Shown in pieces: positions 25,045 to 35,979 of a stretch of DNA of 64,000 bases. Source of the DNA: Silicimonas sp. (lineage in GTDB: Bacteria; Pseudomonadota; Alphaproteobacteria; Rhodobacterales; Rhodobacteraceae). Each line of letters opens with the position of its first letter. Positions within the stretch are counted from its first letter, which is position 1. The stretch is from positions 1 to 64,000 of the forward strand of contig JAJDVJ010000002.1 in assembly GCA_022826205.1 (NCBI GenBank). Reading direction: 5' to 3'. The position numbers were made by a program, and so were the translations under genes. Under the pieces are notes generated by a model, which was not told the origin of the DNA, searched no databases, and saw nothing but the letters and a program-made list of their open reading frames with translations.

Positions 25045-26421
25045 ATGACCATCGACGCCGTACTCGCACATGTCGACGACAACCTAGATGCAGCACTGGA
25101 GCGCCTGAAGGCCTTGGTCCGTATCCCGTCAGTGTCGACCGATCCGGCCTTCAAGGATGACTGCCAGGCGGCTGCAGACTGGCTGGTTGCAGATCTCGCA
25201 TCCCTTGGGGTCGAGGCGGAGGCTCGCCAAACGCCCGGCCATCCAATGGTGGTGGGGCATGCAGGCGACGGCGGACCGCACCTGATGTTCTACGGCCATT
25301 ACGATGTTCAACCGGTCGACCCGCTGGAACTCTGGCACCACGATCCGTTTGACCCTGTTGTCGAAGACACGCCGGCAGGCAAGGTGATCCGCGCCCGGGG
25401 GGCGTGCGATGACAAGGGCCAACTCATGACATTCATGGAGGCGTGTCGTGCCTGGAATGCGGTCAAGGGCGACTGGCCTTGCCGACTCTCGTTCATTTTC
25501 GAAGGGGAAGAGGAATCCGGATCCCCTTCGCTTGTCCCATTCCTCAAGGCGCATGCAGAGGAACTGAGCAAATCCGATCTGGCGCTGATCTGCGACACGG
25601 GACTCTTTGACCGTGACACGCCGGCCATCACGACGATGCTCCGCGGCTTGCTCGGCGAGGAGGTCACGGTCACGGGGCCTGACAAGGATCTGCATTCCGG
25701 CATGTATGGAGGTGCGGCGATCAATCCGATCCGAGTGCTCGCGCGCATCATTGCCTCCCTGCACGACGAGAGCGGCCGCATCACGGTCCCGGGATTCTAC
25801 GATGGCGTTGATGAACTGCCAGCAAGCGTCCGGTCGCAGTGGGAAGGGCTGGGGTTTGATGCAGACGGTTTCCTGAAGGCCGTCGATCTTTCGGAGCCGG
25901 CAGGGGAATCGGGACGCAGCGTGCTCGAAATGATCTGGTCCAGGCCCACCTGCGAAGTGAACGGGTTCAGTGGCGGCTACACCGGGGACGGCTTCAAGAC
26001 CGTGCTGCCGTCCAGGGCCACGGCCAAGATCAGCTTCCGGCTTGTCGGCAGCCAGGATCCGTTCGCGATCAGGAAGAGCTTCCGCACGATGGTCCGCGAC
26101 GCGCTTCCGCCCGACTGCAGCGTGGAATTCGCCGACCATGGTGCGGGTCCAGCTTCAGTCATGCCCACTGACGGCCCTGCCTTCGAGGCGGCCCGGCAGG
26201 CGCTCTCGGACGAGTGGCCCAACGAAGCCGCCTTCGTCGGCTCGGGCGGTTCGATTCCGATCGCAGGATATTTCCGCGAAGTTCTTGATCTTCCGTCCAT
26301 GCTGATCGGCTTCGGGCTAGACGACGACCAGATCCACTCGCCGAACGAAAAGTACGACCTCCGCTCCTTTCACAAGGGCATAAGAAGCTGGGTGCGTGTG
26401 CTCGACGCGCTGGTTCGCTGA
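25045..26421 (+). CDS. M20-family metallopeptidase/dipeptidase
   Basis: The 458-residue cytoplasmic zinc hydrolase has a complete metal and catalytic set: H85 and D87 in YGHYDVQP, D122 in RGACDDKG, E155/E156 in FEGEEESGSP. The dimerisation lid shows in DLHSGMYGGAAINP. Late motifs are GGSIPIAGYF and a final His near IHSPNEKYDL. Substrates of this group include dipeptides and acylated amino acids; which one cannot be told. GGAGG eight bases before the ATG at 25045 decides the start against a long upstream frame that overlaps hemA. Confidence 0.88.
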   Translation: MTIDAVLAHVDDNLDAALERLKALVRIPSVSTDPAFKDDCQAAADWLVADLASLGVEAEARQTPGHPMVVGHAGDGGPHLMFYGHYDVQPVDPLELWHHDPFDPVVEDTPAGKVIRARGACDDKGQLMTFMEACRAWNAVKGDWPCRLSFIFEGEEESGSPSLVPFLKAHAEELSKSDLALICDTGLFDRDTPAITTMLRGLLGEEVTVTGPDKDLHSGMYGGAAINPIRVLARIIASLHDESGRITVPGFYDGVDELPASVRSQWEGLGFDADGFLKAVDLSEPAGESGRSVLEMIWSRPTCEVNGFSGGYTGDGFKTVLPSRATAKISFRLVGSQDPFAIRKSFRTMVRDALPPDCSVEFADHGAGPASVMPTDGPAFEAARQALSDEWPNEAAFVGSGGSIPIAGYFREVLDLPSMLIGFGLDDDQIHSPNEKYDLRSFHKGIRSWVRVLDALVR

Positions 26422-26510
26422 GACGCTCAGGCCGAACCGTCCCCTCTCGCGACGGAACACGCGCCTTGCCCGGTTCAGGACACGACGCGCCCGGCAAAAG
26501 CCTTTTGCAT

Positions 26511-27374
26511 TCATGTGGCCAGCGGCAAAAGGAACCTGCGGAGTGCCTCTACGGTTTGCCTGGGCGATTCGTCGACGAAGAAGTGCCCGCCAGGCACCAG
26601 TTCGACGGTGAGGTTCGAAAGACGGGGCGACCAGACTTGACCAGCGTCGAAATGCCTTGCCATGACACCGTCTGCACCCCAGAGAACCAAGGCGGGGCAT
26701 TCAAGCACCTGGCCCCTGCTCGCTGCATCCACCTCGAGGTCCGCGCTGACCGCGGCTCGGTAATCGTTCGTCATGCCGGCAATGGTGGCAGGTTCCCGCC
26801 ACGCCGCGCGATAGGCATCGATCTGAGCGAAAGCCTGCTGCGTCGTTCCGCCCCAACCAGATAGGCAGGCCTCGTAGAAGTGATCGGGATCGGCTCCGAT
26901 CAAGCGCTCAGGAAATGGTGCGGGTTGGGCAAGAAAGCTCCAGTGGAAATACGCCTTTGACAGTTCGTAGTTCCAAGCCTCGACCAGGTGGTCGGTCGGC
27001 ACAATGTCCATGAGTGTCAGGCTTTCCACCTTGCCGGGGGCGTCCAGCGCCATCCGGTAGGCTGCCCGTGCACCCCTGTCATGGCCAACGAGGTGGAATC
27101 GCTCATGCCCAAGGGACGACATCAATGCGAACATGTCGGCGCCCATTGCGCGAAAGCTGTAATTTTCGAGGTCCGAGGTTGCAGGCGGCTTTGACGACGC
27201 GCCATACCCCCGAAGATCGGGCGTCACGACGCGAAAGCGCTCCGCCAACGCGGGTGCAACCTCGGCCCACATCGCGCGAGTCTGGGGAAACCCGTGCAGC
27301 AACAGCAACGGGGTCGCTGACCCAACTTCGTCATAGGCAATCGAGATGTCGTCGTCCACGATCGCTGTCGGCAT
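26511..27374 (-). CDS. alpha/beta hydrolase, predicted haloacetate (fluoroacetate) dehalogenase
   Basis: The 287-residue cytoplasmic hydrolase has HGFPQTRAMW, DLRGYGASSKP and the nucleophile elbow GHDRGARAAYR with D99. It carries the residues that in fluoroacetate dehalogenases bind the carboxylate (R100, R103) and the halide (H144-W145 in FHWSFL, and Y205 in NDYRAA), plus the catalytic H264 in GGHFFVDES. This supports hydrolytic removal of halide from haloacetate, forming glycolate. It is convergent with the M20 gene. Related epoxide hydrolases share the fold but lack the HWY set, so the dehalogenase call is fairly good. Confidence 0.8.
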   Translation of the reverse strand: MPTAIVDDDISIAYDEVGSATPLLLLHGFPQTRAMWAEVAPALAERFRVVTPDLRGYGASSKPPATSDLENYSFRAMGADMFALMSSLGHERFHLVGHDRGARAAYRMALDAPGKVESLTLMDIVPTDHLVEAWNYELSKAYFHWSFLAQPAPFPERLIGADPDHFYEACLSGWGGTTQQAFAQIDAYRAAWREPATIAGMTNDYRAAVSADLEVDAASRGQVLECPALVLWGADGVMARHFDAGQVWSPRLSNLTVELVPGGHFFVDESPRQTVEALRRFLLPLAT

Positions 27375-27428
27375 GCATTCGCCCCCTGTCCCGGAGACAC
27401 GTCATGCCGCCAAAGGTGCAAATGAAAG

Positions 27429-27504
27429 TGGCGCGGTTGACGGGACTCGAACCCGCGACCCCTGGCGTGACAGGCCAGTACTCTAACCACTGAGCTACAA
27501 CCGC
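27429..27504 (-). tRNA. tRNA-Asp(GTC)
   Basis: The 76-nt minus-strand cloverleaf has acceptor stem GCGGTTG paired with CAACCGC, discriminator G, and CCA encoded in the DNA. The anticodon loop CTGTCAC gives GTC for aspartate, and the T loop is GTTCGAGTC. It is the first of three tRNA genes in 600 bp, all on the minus strand. Confidence 0.96.
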
Positions 27505-27710
27505 ACGGTGGCAGTCACTTAGTGAAGCCAACACGGTCCGTCAAGAAGATTTGCATGTCCCGGTCAATGACGTTTGAAACCATCTGGGCCGGATATTGCG
27601 TGACGCGTCCCGGTTCGGGCGAATCCGAACGTCCGGGAGATCTTGTTCCGAACCGGACGGCGATGCTCCGCTGGAAGCTGTCCATCTCAATTCCGGTCGT
27701 GTCGGAGATC

Positions 27711-27786
<76 letters not shown>

Positions 27787-27968
27787 GTCCCCGCCCCCTT
27801 TAGCCAACCCGAACGGTTGCGGCAAGCAGTCTCGCGCGATCCGCCGGTCGGGCAGTGCACAAGACACAACAGGACAGGACGCACGGACAGTGGCTCGGCA
27901 CGCAGCAAGAACCGGTCGCCGACCTGAAATGCACTCGATCTCCACCGTGCGCACGGCTTCAGGAAATT

Positions 27969-28043
27969 TGGTGGGTGATGAGAGATTTGAACTCCCGACA
28001 TCTTCGATGTGAACGAAGCGCTCTACCACTGAGCTAATCACCC
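27969..28043 (-). tRNA. tRNA-Val(CAC)
   Basis: The 75-nt minus-strand cloverleaf has acceptor stem GGGTGAT paired with ATCACCC, discriminator A and encoded CCA. The anticodon loop TTCACAT gives CAC for valine. Compared with the neighbouring tRNA-Val(TAC), the D loop is one base shorter, the acceptor pair at position 4 is changed in a compensated way, and the T loop reads TTCAAAT. Confidence 0.95.
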
Positions 28044-28114
28044 ACCGAAACCGTGACTTAGCGCCGGGACGCGGTTCGTGCAAGCGGGATTGCCAAACTG
28101 CAGATCCTGTCTCT

Positions 28115-28144
28115 GCGGGCGACATGTGCCCCGTCGCCGCCCGC
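28115..28144 (-). terminator. hairpin downstream of eno
   Basis: GCGGGCGAC (28115-28123) pairs with GTCGCCGCCCGC (28133-28144), allowing a three-base bulge. It lies 12 bp past the eno stop in the direction of eno transcription. No T-run follows, so termination is only likely. Confidence 0.4.
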
Positions 28145-28156
28145 AATTTCCGCCGG

Positions 28157-29473
<1,317 letters not shown>

Positions 29474-29619
29474 TCACCGCAATTGGAATGCGAGGCTGGC
29501 GAGTCGGCCTGCGACTCTGCTCACACCCGCTCAATTGGTGATCAATTTGAGGCAATCGCAATGCAAATTTCACTGGAGCACGTCCGCCGGCTTCCGCTCT
29601 CGCCACGCCATGTCCGGCA

Positions 29620-30501
29620 TCATTGTCCGGCTTCCGCGAGGCGACGCTCGCGCCAGAAGGCGTACAGACCTGAACCGACGATCAGAGTGACTCCGGCCCA
29701 GGTCATAAGGTCTGGAATTTCGTCGAAGGCGAAATATGCAATGATGAGCGCGAAAAGAATCCGCGAATAGCGAAACGGTGCCACCGACGAAACATCCCCG
29801 CTCCGCATTGCCGTGGTCAGCGCCCACAACGCCGCCGAGAGCGCCAGGATCATGCCAAGATACCAGGCTGCCGTCTCAACGTTCACGGGTCGCCAGCCAC
29901 CCTGAAAAAACATCATGAGCCCCCCGGCCAACGTCATCGGTACCATGGACCAGGCCACGGCGAAGGATGTCGAGATCCTTGTCGGCAATCGACGGCTTGC
30001 CAGGTCGCGTGTCGCTAGACCAAAGACGTAGAAGAGAACCCAAAGGAGGTTGGGGTCGAATGCACTGAAGCCCGGGCGTAGAATCATCAGGACGCCGATC
30101 AACGCCAGCCCGACCGCCGCCCAGCGGCGCCATCCGACGTCCTCCCTCAGAAAGAGGGCCGCGCCCAAGACAACCGCGAGTGGCTGCGCTTGCGCGAGCG
30201 CGATCACCGAGGAAAGCGGCGCCAGGCCAAGTGCGACAACGATGCCGATGCTCCCCGCGACCTCGCCCGCGGTCCGAATCAGGAGCGCAGGGTTGAACGC
30301 ATCTGGCACCCAGAGCCGCTCACCGGACCTCCACATGGCAATCCAGAACAAGCCGAACGTAGCCAGCGAACTGATGAAGATGACCTGCCCGGCACCTTGG
30401 GACTCGCTGGCAAGCTTGACGAATGCATCGACGACCGCAAAGCACGCCATTGCGATGATGGTCAGCAGGATCGCCCAAGTGCCGGATGAGCCGTGTTGCA
30501 T
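29620..30501 (-). CDS. EamA-family (DMT superfamily) permease
   Basis: The 293-residue inner-membrane protein has ten predicted TM segments in two EamA repeats. The first begins LLTIIAMACFAVVDAFVKLAS, and the second includes a conserved VALGLAPLSSVIALAQAQPL-like helix followed by LREDVGWRRWAAVGLALIGVLMILRP. Substrates of such exporters include amino acids and nucleoside-like metabolites; none can be assigned. It sits between eno and a cyclophilin gene on the same strand, separated by 90-190 bp. Confidence 0.85.
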   Translation of the reverse strand: MQHGSSGTWAILLTIIAMACFAVVDAFVKLASESQGAGQVIFISSLATFGLFWIAMWRSGERLWVPDAFNPALLIRTAGEVAGSIGIVVALGLAPLSSVIALAQAQPLAVVLGAALFLREDVGWRRWAAVGLALIGVLMILRPGFSAFDPNLLWVLFYVFGLATRDLASRRLPTRISTSFAVAWSMVPMTLAGGLMMFFQGGWRPVNVETAAWYLGMILALSAALWALTTAMRSGDVSSVAPFRYSRILFALIIAYFAFDEIPDLMTWAGVTLIVGSGLYAFWRERRLAEAGQ

Positions 30502-30592
30502 CTACCGGCCGTGAGCACGTGCATCGGCGCCGCAAAGAGAAGCCGCATCCCCGATGGCACGGGACCGCAGGGGCCCGACAGCTCGCCTGAAG

Positions 30593-31156
30593 CTAGCGCT
30601 CGATCGAAACGTCAAGCATGACATCCGGCACACCTGTGACGGCGCCGTTCCGATCCGTACCGCGCTTGATGGCGTCAACCACGTCCATTCCTTCAATGAC
30701 GCGACCGACAACCGTGTATTGACCGTTCAGGAAATGGCCGTCCTGAAACATGATGAAGAACTGGCTGTTGGCCGAATCTGGGTCTTGGGCGCGCGCCATT
30801 CCAACAATTCCGCGATCAAACGGAATGTCGCTGAATTCCGCCGGAAGATCGGGCCTGCTCGAACCACCGGTGCCGGCCAGGCGCATGTCTCCTTCGGATC
30901 TGGCAAACTCCACGTCCCCGGTCTGCGCCATGAATCCTTCGATCACGCGGTGAAAGAACACGCCGTCATAGGCGCCCTCTTCCGCGAGTGCCGCAATTTG
31001 CTCCACATGGGCGGGCGCCACGTCCTCGAAAAGGTCGATGATCACGCGGCCATTCGCCTCGCCTTCAATGTCGATGACGAGGTTGGGCCCAGGCCCGTCG
31101 TCTGCGGCGAAGGCCGGAGAAGCCGAAATCGCGACGGCAATCAGGAGCCTACGCAT
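30593..31156 (-). CDS. ppiA: periplasmic cyclophilin-type peptidyl-prolyl isomerase
   Basis: The 187-residue protein has a short signal peptide (MRRLLIAVAISASPAFA). A compact bacterial cyclophilin domain follows with FFHRVIEGFMAQTGD, SANSQFFI and HFLNGQYTVVGRV, which cover the active-site Arg/Phe/Gln region. It catalyses proline isomerisation in the periplasm. Its ATG overlaps the end of the upstream cyclophilin gene by 8 bp, so the two are cotranscribed and coupled. The symbol ppiA is by analogy of location and length. Confidence 0.9.
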   Translation of the reverse strand: MRRLLIAVAISASPAFAADDGPGPNLVIDIEGEANGRVIIDLFEDVAPAHVEQIAALAEEGAYDGVFFHRVIEGFMAQTGDVEFARSEGDMRLAGTGGSSRPDLPAEFSDIPFDRGIVGMARAQDPDSANSQFFIMFQDGHFLNGQYTVVGRVIEGMDVVDAIKRGTDRNGAVTGVPDVMLDVSIER

Positions 31157-31655
31157 CGGCCGCCACCTTCACGGTGATCATTCGGTCCGGCTTCGCCGGA
31201 GGCTCACCTCGGGGAATCGCATCCACAAATTCCATGCCCTCGATCACACGGCCATAGACCGTGTACTGGCCATCGAGAAAGTGGTTGTCGCTGAAATTGA
31301 TGAAGAACTGGCTGTTGGCCGAGTTCGGGTTCTGGCTTCGCGCCGCACCAAGCGTGCCCCGATCATGGGGGATGCGGCTGAATTCCGCCGGCAGGTCGGG
31401 AAGGCTCGACCCGCCGGTCCCCGCCTTCCGAAGATCCAGGCCGTCGCCGTGGCATCCGTGCTCGACATCGCCGGTCTGCGCCATGAAACCGTCGATCACC
31501 CTGTGGAAGATCACGCCATCATAGGCGCCTTGGCGCGCCAGTTCCTTCATGCGTTCGGAATGAGCCGGAGCGACGTCCGGCATCAGCCGGATCGCGACCG
31601 TGCCCTGCTTCAACTCGATCAGGATCGTGTTTTCGGGATCCTCGAAATCTGCCAA
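31149..31655 (-). CDS. ppiB: cytoplasmic cyclophilin-type peptidyl-prolyl isomerase, TTG start
   Basis: The 168-residue cyclophilin without signal peptide has IFHRVIDGFMAQTGD, NSANSQFFINF and HFLDGQYTVYGRV. The start is inferred as TTG at 31655: the encoded ADFEDPENTILIELKQG matches the normal beginning of this group (a Met-Ala-x-Ile/Phe-x-Asp-Pro-Glu-Asn pattern), and GGAGG stands seven bases upstream. The longer frame to 31958 would add about 100 residues without family similarity. It is the first gene of a two-gene operon with the periplasmic copy, giving a cytosolic plus periplasmic pair. Confidence 0.88.
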   Translation of the reverse strand: MADFEDPENTILIELKQGTVAIRLMPDVAPAHSERMKELARQGAYDGVIFHRVIDGFMAQTGDVEHGCHGDGLDLRKAGTGGSSLPDLPAEFSRIPHDRGTLGAARSQNPNSANSQFFINFSDNHFLDGQYTVYGRVIEGMEFVDAIPRGEPPAKPDRMITVKVAADA

Positions 31656-32141
31656 TGAACCCTCCGTTCGTTCAGGAATCGCGCGAACACTAGTCGGCGA
31701 GGGCCGAAAGGAAAAGCCCGCGACTAGGAGGAACAGGGCGATCGCGCTGGCAAGACACCCTGGCCATATGCATGACTGCGGAGGCCCGGTTGACCAAAAG
31801 AGACCTGAGGCTGGGTCGAGACGGGCTTGCGCGAGACTTCGGAAGAGTCCTCGACCGGGCCTGAGTCCCTGCACAGGCAACGCAGATCGGCACGATCTCC
31901 GTGTATCTCCGATTGCACCGCCGTCTGTCGCAAGCGCTTCAAGCTTCATGGCGGCCACCCGGCGTGAACAGCGGCAATGCGCAGGATCCGAGATTCAAGA
32001 TGACGTGCATAGCCGGGGCACGGCAGGCTTTCGGAGGTTCCGCTCTCGAACGGGCTGCAGCGACTCAAGCCGGGCGCAGCCTGCCGGCCAGATTGCAACC
32101 CGGATTCCCTGCCTGCGTATTTCTGCCTGAATTCATGGCAG
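31656..32141. other. 486-bp stretch without a recognisable gene
   Basis: The stretch lies between the TTG-started cyclophilin and the second EamA gene, both on the minus strand. Open frames here are arginine/proline-rich and show no family features. The cyclophilin promoter should be near 31660-31750. No repeats of note were found. Confidence 0.45.
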
Positions 32142-33098
32142 TTATCGGCGTCCCGAAATCCGCTTTGCTCCCGGCAAGGCCCCGAATTTCGTCTCACGAA
32201 TGGCCACGAAGATGCCCGACCCGAGAACGAGGAGGATTCCCAGCGCGGACAACGTCCCCGGAAGTTCATTCCAGATGAGGTAGCCCCAGACGATTGCCAG
32301 AACCAGCGTGCCGTATTCGAACGGCGCCACCAACCCGGCCTCGCCCAACCTGTACGCCTGCGAGATCAGGTAGCCGCCCGCGGCGCTGCAAACTCCCAGA
32401 CCGACGATGACGACCAGGTCCTCCGTTGGCGGCCATGTCCACTCCCGCAACAGAAAGTCGATTGCGGGGTTTCCTGTCCCCGCAAATCGACCATTGCCAA
32501 AGACCAGGCCCATCACCGTGCAAACGGCGATGAAGGTCAGCTGGATGTAGAGCGCCATGGTCGAGGCGCGTTCCGTCAGGCCCATGTTTCGGGTCAACGT
32601 GTGCAACGTGGCGTAGCCGATGGCGGCTGCAATCGGCAGCAGCATGGCCCAGCGGAATTCCACGGCACCGGGCTGCACGATCACCAGAACCCCGATGAAT
32701 CCGACCGCCAACGCCGACCAGCGCCTGACGCCGACCCGTTCCTTCAGAAACAGTGCCGAGAGGCCCGTGACAAGGAGCGGTGCCACGAAGAACACGGCCG
32801 TTGCCTCGGCCAGCGGGATGACCGCGATTCCGCTGAAGAAGGCAAGGTTGGCCAGCACGACGCAAAATCCCCTGATAACGTGCATCATTGGCCGCCGAGT
32901 CCGAAGCCTCGACCAACCGCCTTCCAGCGGCACCACGATCGAAAGCGTGAGCAACAGCGCGACAACTGATCGCATCAGGATCAACTGGTGCAATGGATAG
33001 TCGCCGCTGAGCCACTTTACCGAGGCGTCGTTGAGCGAAAAGGCGACGGACGCGAGGATCGCGCAGGAAATGCTGATTTCCCTTGACCGGTCGGACAT
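32142..33098 (-). CDS. EamA-family (DMT superfamily) permease
   Basis: The 318-residue protein has ten TM segments in two EamA repeats. The first is VAFSLNDASVKWLSGDYPLHQ and VIPLAEATAVFFVAPLLVTGLSALFLKERVG; the second includes YLISQAYRLGEAGLVAPFEYGTLVLAIVWGYLIW. This pattern resembles the RhaT/YdcZ-like exporters common in alphaproteobacteria. The start at 33098 has AAGGAGG eight bases upstream, preferred to one 19 codons earlier. It is distinct from the EamA gene 2 kb downstream. Substrate unknown. Confidence 0.86.
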   Translation of the reverse strand: MSDRSREISISCAILASVAFSLNDASVKWLSGDYPLHQLILMRSVVALLLTLSIVVPLEGGWSRLRTRRPMMHVIRGFCVVLANLAFFSGIAVIPLAEATAVFFVAPLLVTGLSALFLKERVGVRRWSALAVGFIGVLVIVQPGAVEFRWAMLLPIAAAIGYATLHTLTRNMGLTERASTMALYIQLTFIAVCTVMGLVFGNGRFAGTGNPAIDFLLREWTWPPTEDLVVIVGLGVCSAAGGYLISQAYRLGEAGLVAPFEYGTLVLAIVWGYLIWNELPGTLSALGILLVLGSGIFVAIRETKFGALPGAKRISGRR

Positions 33099-33588
33099 CG
33101 CCAACACCTCCTTGGATGCGCCTGGACTCGCCCGTAGCCGAACGGAATCCGACAAGTCTTTTCAGTTTGCGACGCAGCAAGGGCGTTTCAGGAATCCACT
33201 GGTCGATGAAAGCCGATATTGATGCGCTCGGCGAAGAGCGTGATCAATGAGGTTGTCCGAATCCTCAAGGCCAAGCCCGGCCATCTCAAGACACGCAAGA
33301 ATTCGCGATCATCGGCATCTCGTAGAGCCCGCGCCCCGGTCTGGAGGCCGGTCCGGTGGCCTTCCCTTCCGTCGTGGACGTGTCCGTAAATCCGGACTCT
33401 CCCGTCCGCTCCATGCTGCAGACTGCTGCAATTCGACAGGGAATCGCGCCGGCATGCGGAAGCCAAAGCTAGCCAATCCAAGCCCGATCGACGTGCGACA
33501 AGAAGATTCCGCTTGCGACGGCAAGTCTGGTTGACGTCGGAAAGCGGGAGGTTACTCAGGACGGCAAAATGCATCCCGGAGACACGCG
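33099..33588. other. 490-bp divergent spacer upstream of pgk
   Basis: The stretch lies between the EamA gene (minus) and pgk (plus) and should contain both promoters. Several short frames exist on both strands but none shows a signal peptide, ribosome binding site and plausible composition together. No repeat stood out. Confidence 0.45.
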
Positions 33589-34782
33589 ATGGCTTGGAAG
33601 ACGCTGGACGACATGGACCTTGCCGGCAAGGCGGTTCTGACACGCGTGGACCTGAACGTACCCGTCGAGAACGGCTCGGTGACCGATACGACCCGGATTG
33701 AACGCATCGCTCCGACAGTCCGCGGCATTCTCGCCTTGGGTGGCAGGCCTGTCCTTCTGGCCCACTTTGCCCGGCCCAAAGGCCAGCGCGTGCCCGAAAT
33801 GTCTCTCGGCCAGATCCGGGACGACGTCGCACGTGTGCTCGGTTTGCCCGTGACATTTGCGGAAGACTGCGTCGCCGACGTCGCAAAGTCCGCAGTCGCG
33901 GGGCTGGGCAGCGGCGAGGTGCTCATGCTGGAAAACACGCGTTTTCACGCGGGAGAGGAAGCCAACGACCCGCAGTTCGCAGCCGCGCTTGCCGAACTTG
34001 GCGATGCCTTCGTCAATGATGCGTTCTCGGCCGCCCACCGGGCGCACGCCTCAACCGAAGGCCTGGCTCGACTCCTGCCGTCCGCCGCCGGGCGTTTGAT
34101 GGAAGCGGAACTGAACGCACTGGAGTCTGCCCTGGCCGACCCTGACCGACCGCTCGTTGCCGTCGTGGGGGGCGCGAAGGTGTCGACCAAGCTCGAGTTG
34201 CTCGAGAACCTCGTTCGCAAGGTGAACACTGTCGTGATCGGCGGTGGCATGGCCAACACTTTTCTCGTGGCACAGGGCATGGATGTCGGCAGGTCGCTGG
34301 CGGAGCGCGAGATGGCTGGCACCGCCCGTGAAATCCTGGCCAAGGCCGAAGAGGTCGCCTGCGAGATCCTCCTGCCGACGGATATCGTCTGTGCAACGGA
34401 GCTTGCAGCCGGTGTCGAGGCGGTCACCGTCGATGCAGACGCCTGCCCGCCCGACTACATGATCCTTGACGTGGGACCTCGAACCGTCGCGCAGATCAAC
34501 GATGCATTCGCATCCGCAAGGACCGTCATCTGGAACGGCCCGCTTGGCGCCTTCGAGACCGACCCGTTTGGAACGGCAACGGTTGTCGCTGCCCGCAAGG
34601 TCGCCGAGTTGACGCGGACAGGCAGGCTGAGTTCGGTGGCAGGCGGCGGCGATACCGTGGCGGCATTGAACAAGGCGGGGGTCGTGGACGAATTTTCCTA
34701 TGTCTCGACCGCAGGTGGCGCGTTTCTCGAATGGATGGAAGGCAAGACCCTGCCGGGAGTGGCCGCCCTTGAACAAGATTGA
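33589..34782 (+). CDS. pgk: phosphoglycerate kinase
   Basis: The 397-residue glycolytic/gluconeogenic enzyme has the N-terminal substrate signature [14 protein letters not shown] and [12 protein letters not shown], then [13 protein letters not shown] [16 protein letters not shown] and the [17 protein letters not shown] core. The C-terminal nucleotide motif is [17 protein letters not shown]. Standard length. GGAG lies before the ATG. The class I aldolase gene follows 82 bp downstream on the same strand, so they probably form a glycolytic pair. A small hairpin (AGGCG/CGCCT, 34782-34796) at the stop is weak. Confidence 0.96.
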   Translation: MAWKTLDDMDLAGKAVLTRVDLNVPVENGSVTDTTRIERIAPTVRGILALGGRPVLLAHFARPKGQRVPEMSLGQIRDDVARVLGLPVTFAEDCVADVAKSAVAGLGSGEVLMLENTRFHAGEEANDPQFAAALAELGDAFVNDAFSAAHRAHASTEGLARLLPSAAGRLMEAELNALESALADPDRPLVAVVGGAKVSTKLELLENLVRKVNTVVIGGGMANTFLVAQGMDVGRSLAEREMAGTAREILAKAEEVACEILLPTDIVCATELAAGVEAVTVDADACPPDYMILDVGPRTVAQINDAFASARTVIWNGPLGAFETDPFGTATVVAARKVAELTRTGRLSSVAGGGDTVAALNKAGVVDEFSYVSTAGGAFLEWMEGKTLPGVAALEQD

Positions 34783-34864
34783 GGCGGACCGCGCCTGTTT
34801 GCGCCATTGACTCGCCGGAAGACGGGCCTAAGAGAGGCGCAATGCCAAGAGAACGGGGGATCCG

Positions 34865-35749
34865 ATGCCTGAGGTAACACAGTCTGAGCAGATGCGGACC
34901 GGCAAGGGCTTTGTTGCCGCGCTTGACCAGTCCGGCGGGTCGACGCCCAAGGCGCTTCGCCTTTATGGGATTGAAGCTGACCGGTACGGATCCGAAGACG
35001 AGATGTTTGGCCTGATCCACGAGATGCGGTCGCGCATTGTGCGTGCACCAGCGTTTTCTGGCGACAAGGTCATCGGTGCCATCCTGTTCGAACAGACAAT
35101 GGACCGGGATTTTGACGGCACACCTGCAGCCACCTACCTCTGGGAGACGAAGCGAGTGGTGCCCTTTCTCAAGTGCGACCAAGGGCTTGAGAACGAGGTT
35201 GATGGCGTTCAACTCATGAAGGACATGGGCGATCTTGACGGTCTCCTCTCGCGTGCCAGAGCAAATGGAATCTTCGGCACAAAGATGCGCTCAGTGATAA
35301 ATTCGGCAGATCCAGACGGGATCGCGGCCATTGCGGCGCAGCAGTTCGAGGTCGGTCGCCGGATTCTCGACCACGGGCTTGTCCCGATCATCGAGCCGGA
35401 AGTTACCATCACGATTGAGGACAAGGCCGCCGCCGAGAAAATCCTGCGCGACCAGATCATGAAGAATCTTGATGCCCTTGACCAAGAGGTCATGCTGAAG
35501 CTGTCGCTGCCCAGCGAGAACAACTTCTACGCGCCCTGCATTGCGCATCCGAACTGCATGCGCGTGGTCGCGCTGTCGGGCGGCTATTCCAGGGAGGAGG
35601 CAAACAAACGCCTCGCGGAAAATGCCGGAATGATCGCGAGTTTCAGCCGCGCCCTGACCGAAGGACTGTCCGATTCCCAGTCAGGCGACGAGTTCAACGT
35701 CACTCTGGCTGAGACGATCTCGTCCATCTACGAGGCCTCGATTTCCTGA
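34865..35749 (+). CDS. fba: fructose-bisphosphate aldolase, class I
   Basis: The 294-residue Schiff-base aldolase has MRTGKGFVAALDQSGGSTPKAL at the start, the family LFEQTMDRDFDG, the acidic PIIEPEVTI, and the Schiff-base lysine in VMLKLSLPSENNFY. The length fits the short bacterial class I form rather than the animal type. It cleaves fructose 1,6-bisphosphate to triose phosphates or works in reverse. It is downstream of pgk in the same direction. Confidence 0.92.
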   Translation: MPEVTQSEQMRTGKGFVAALDQSGGSTPKALRLYGIEADRYGSEDEMFGLIHEMRSRIVRAPAFSGDKVIGAILFEQTMDRDFDGTPAATYLWETKRVVPFLKCDQGLENEVDGVQLMKDMGDLDGLLSRARANGIFGTKMRSVINSADPDGIAAIAAQQFEVGRRILDHGLVPIIEPEVTITIEDKAAAEKILRDQIMKNLDALDQEVMLKLSLPSENNFYAPCIAHPNCMRVVALSGGYSREEANKRLAENAGMIASFSRALTEGLSDSQSGDEFNVTLAETISSIYEASIS

Positions 35750-35930
35750 CCTGCCGCACGTCAAAGGGACCGCAAGTGGTAGCCTCCAGATCCGTACTTG
35801 TTCGACGATCCGACGAATCCGTTCAAGGCATGAGTCTGCCGCTTGCCGACTTCGGCAAGGCAAGTCCGAACAGCAGCCCCGTGCAAATTTGGCGGCTTGC
35901 GAAGGGCCGTTGACGTTTCGATGCCTGTAT

Positions 35931-35957
35931 TGTAGGCAAAACGTGAAATTGCCTACA
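35931..35957. promoter_or_regulatory. 9-bp perfect palindrome, probable operator
   Basis: TGTAGGCAA (35931-35939) and TTGCCTACA (35949-35957) form a perfect inverted repeat with a 9-bp centre. It ends 22 bp before the ATG of the nucleotidyltransferase-fold gene, in the position of an operator or core promoter. The spacing suits a dimeric helix-turn-helix repressor. No regulator gene is adjacent. Confidence 0.5.
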
Positions 35958-35979
35958 GCAATGCACCAAGTCAAATGCC

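Noticed and set aside
31656..31958. N-terminal extension of the cytosolic cyclophilin
   Set aside because: The added 100 residues have no family match; the TTG at 31655 has the ribosome site and the expected first residues.
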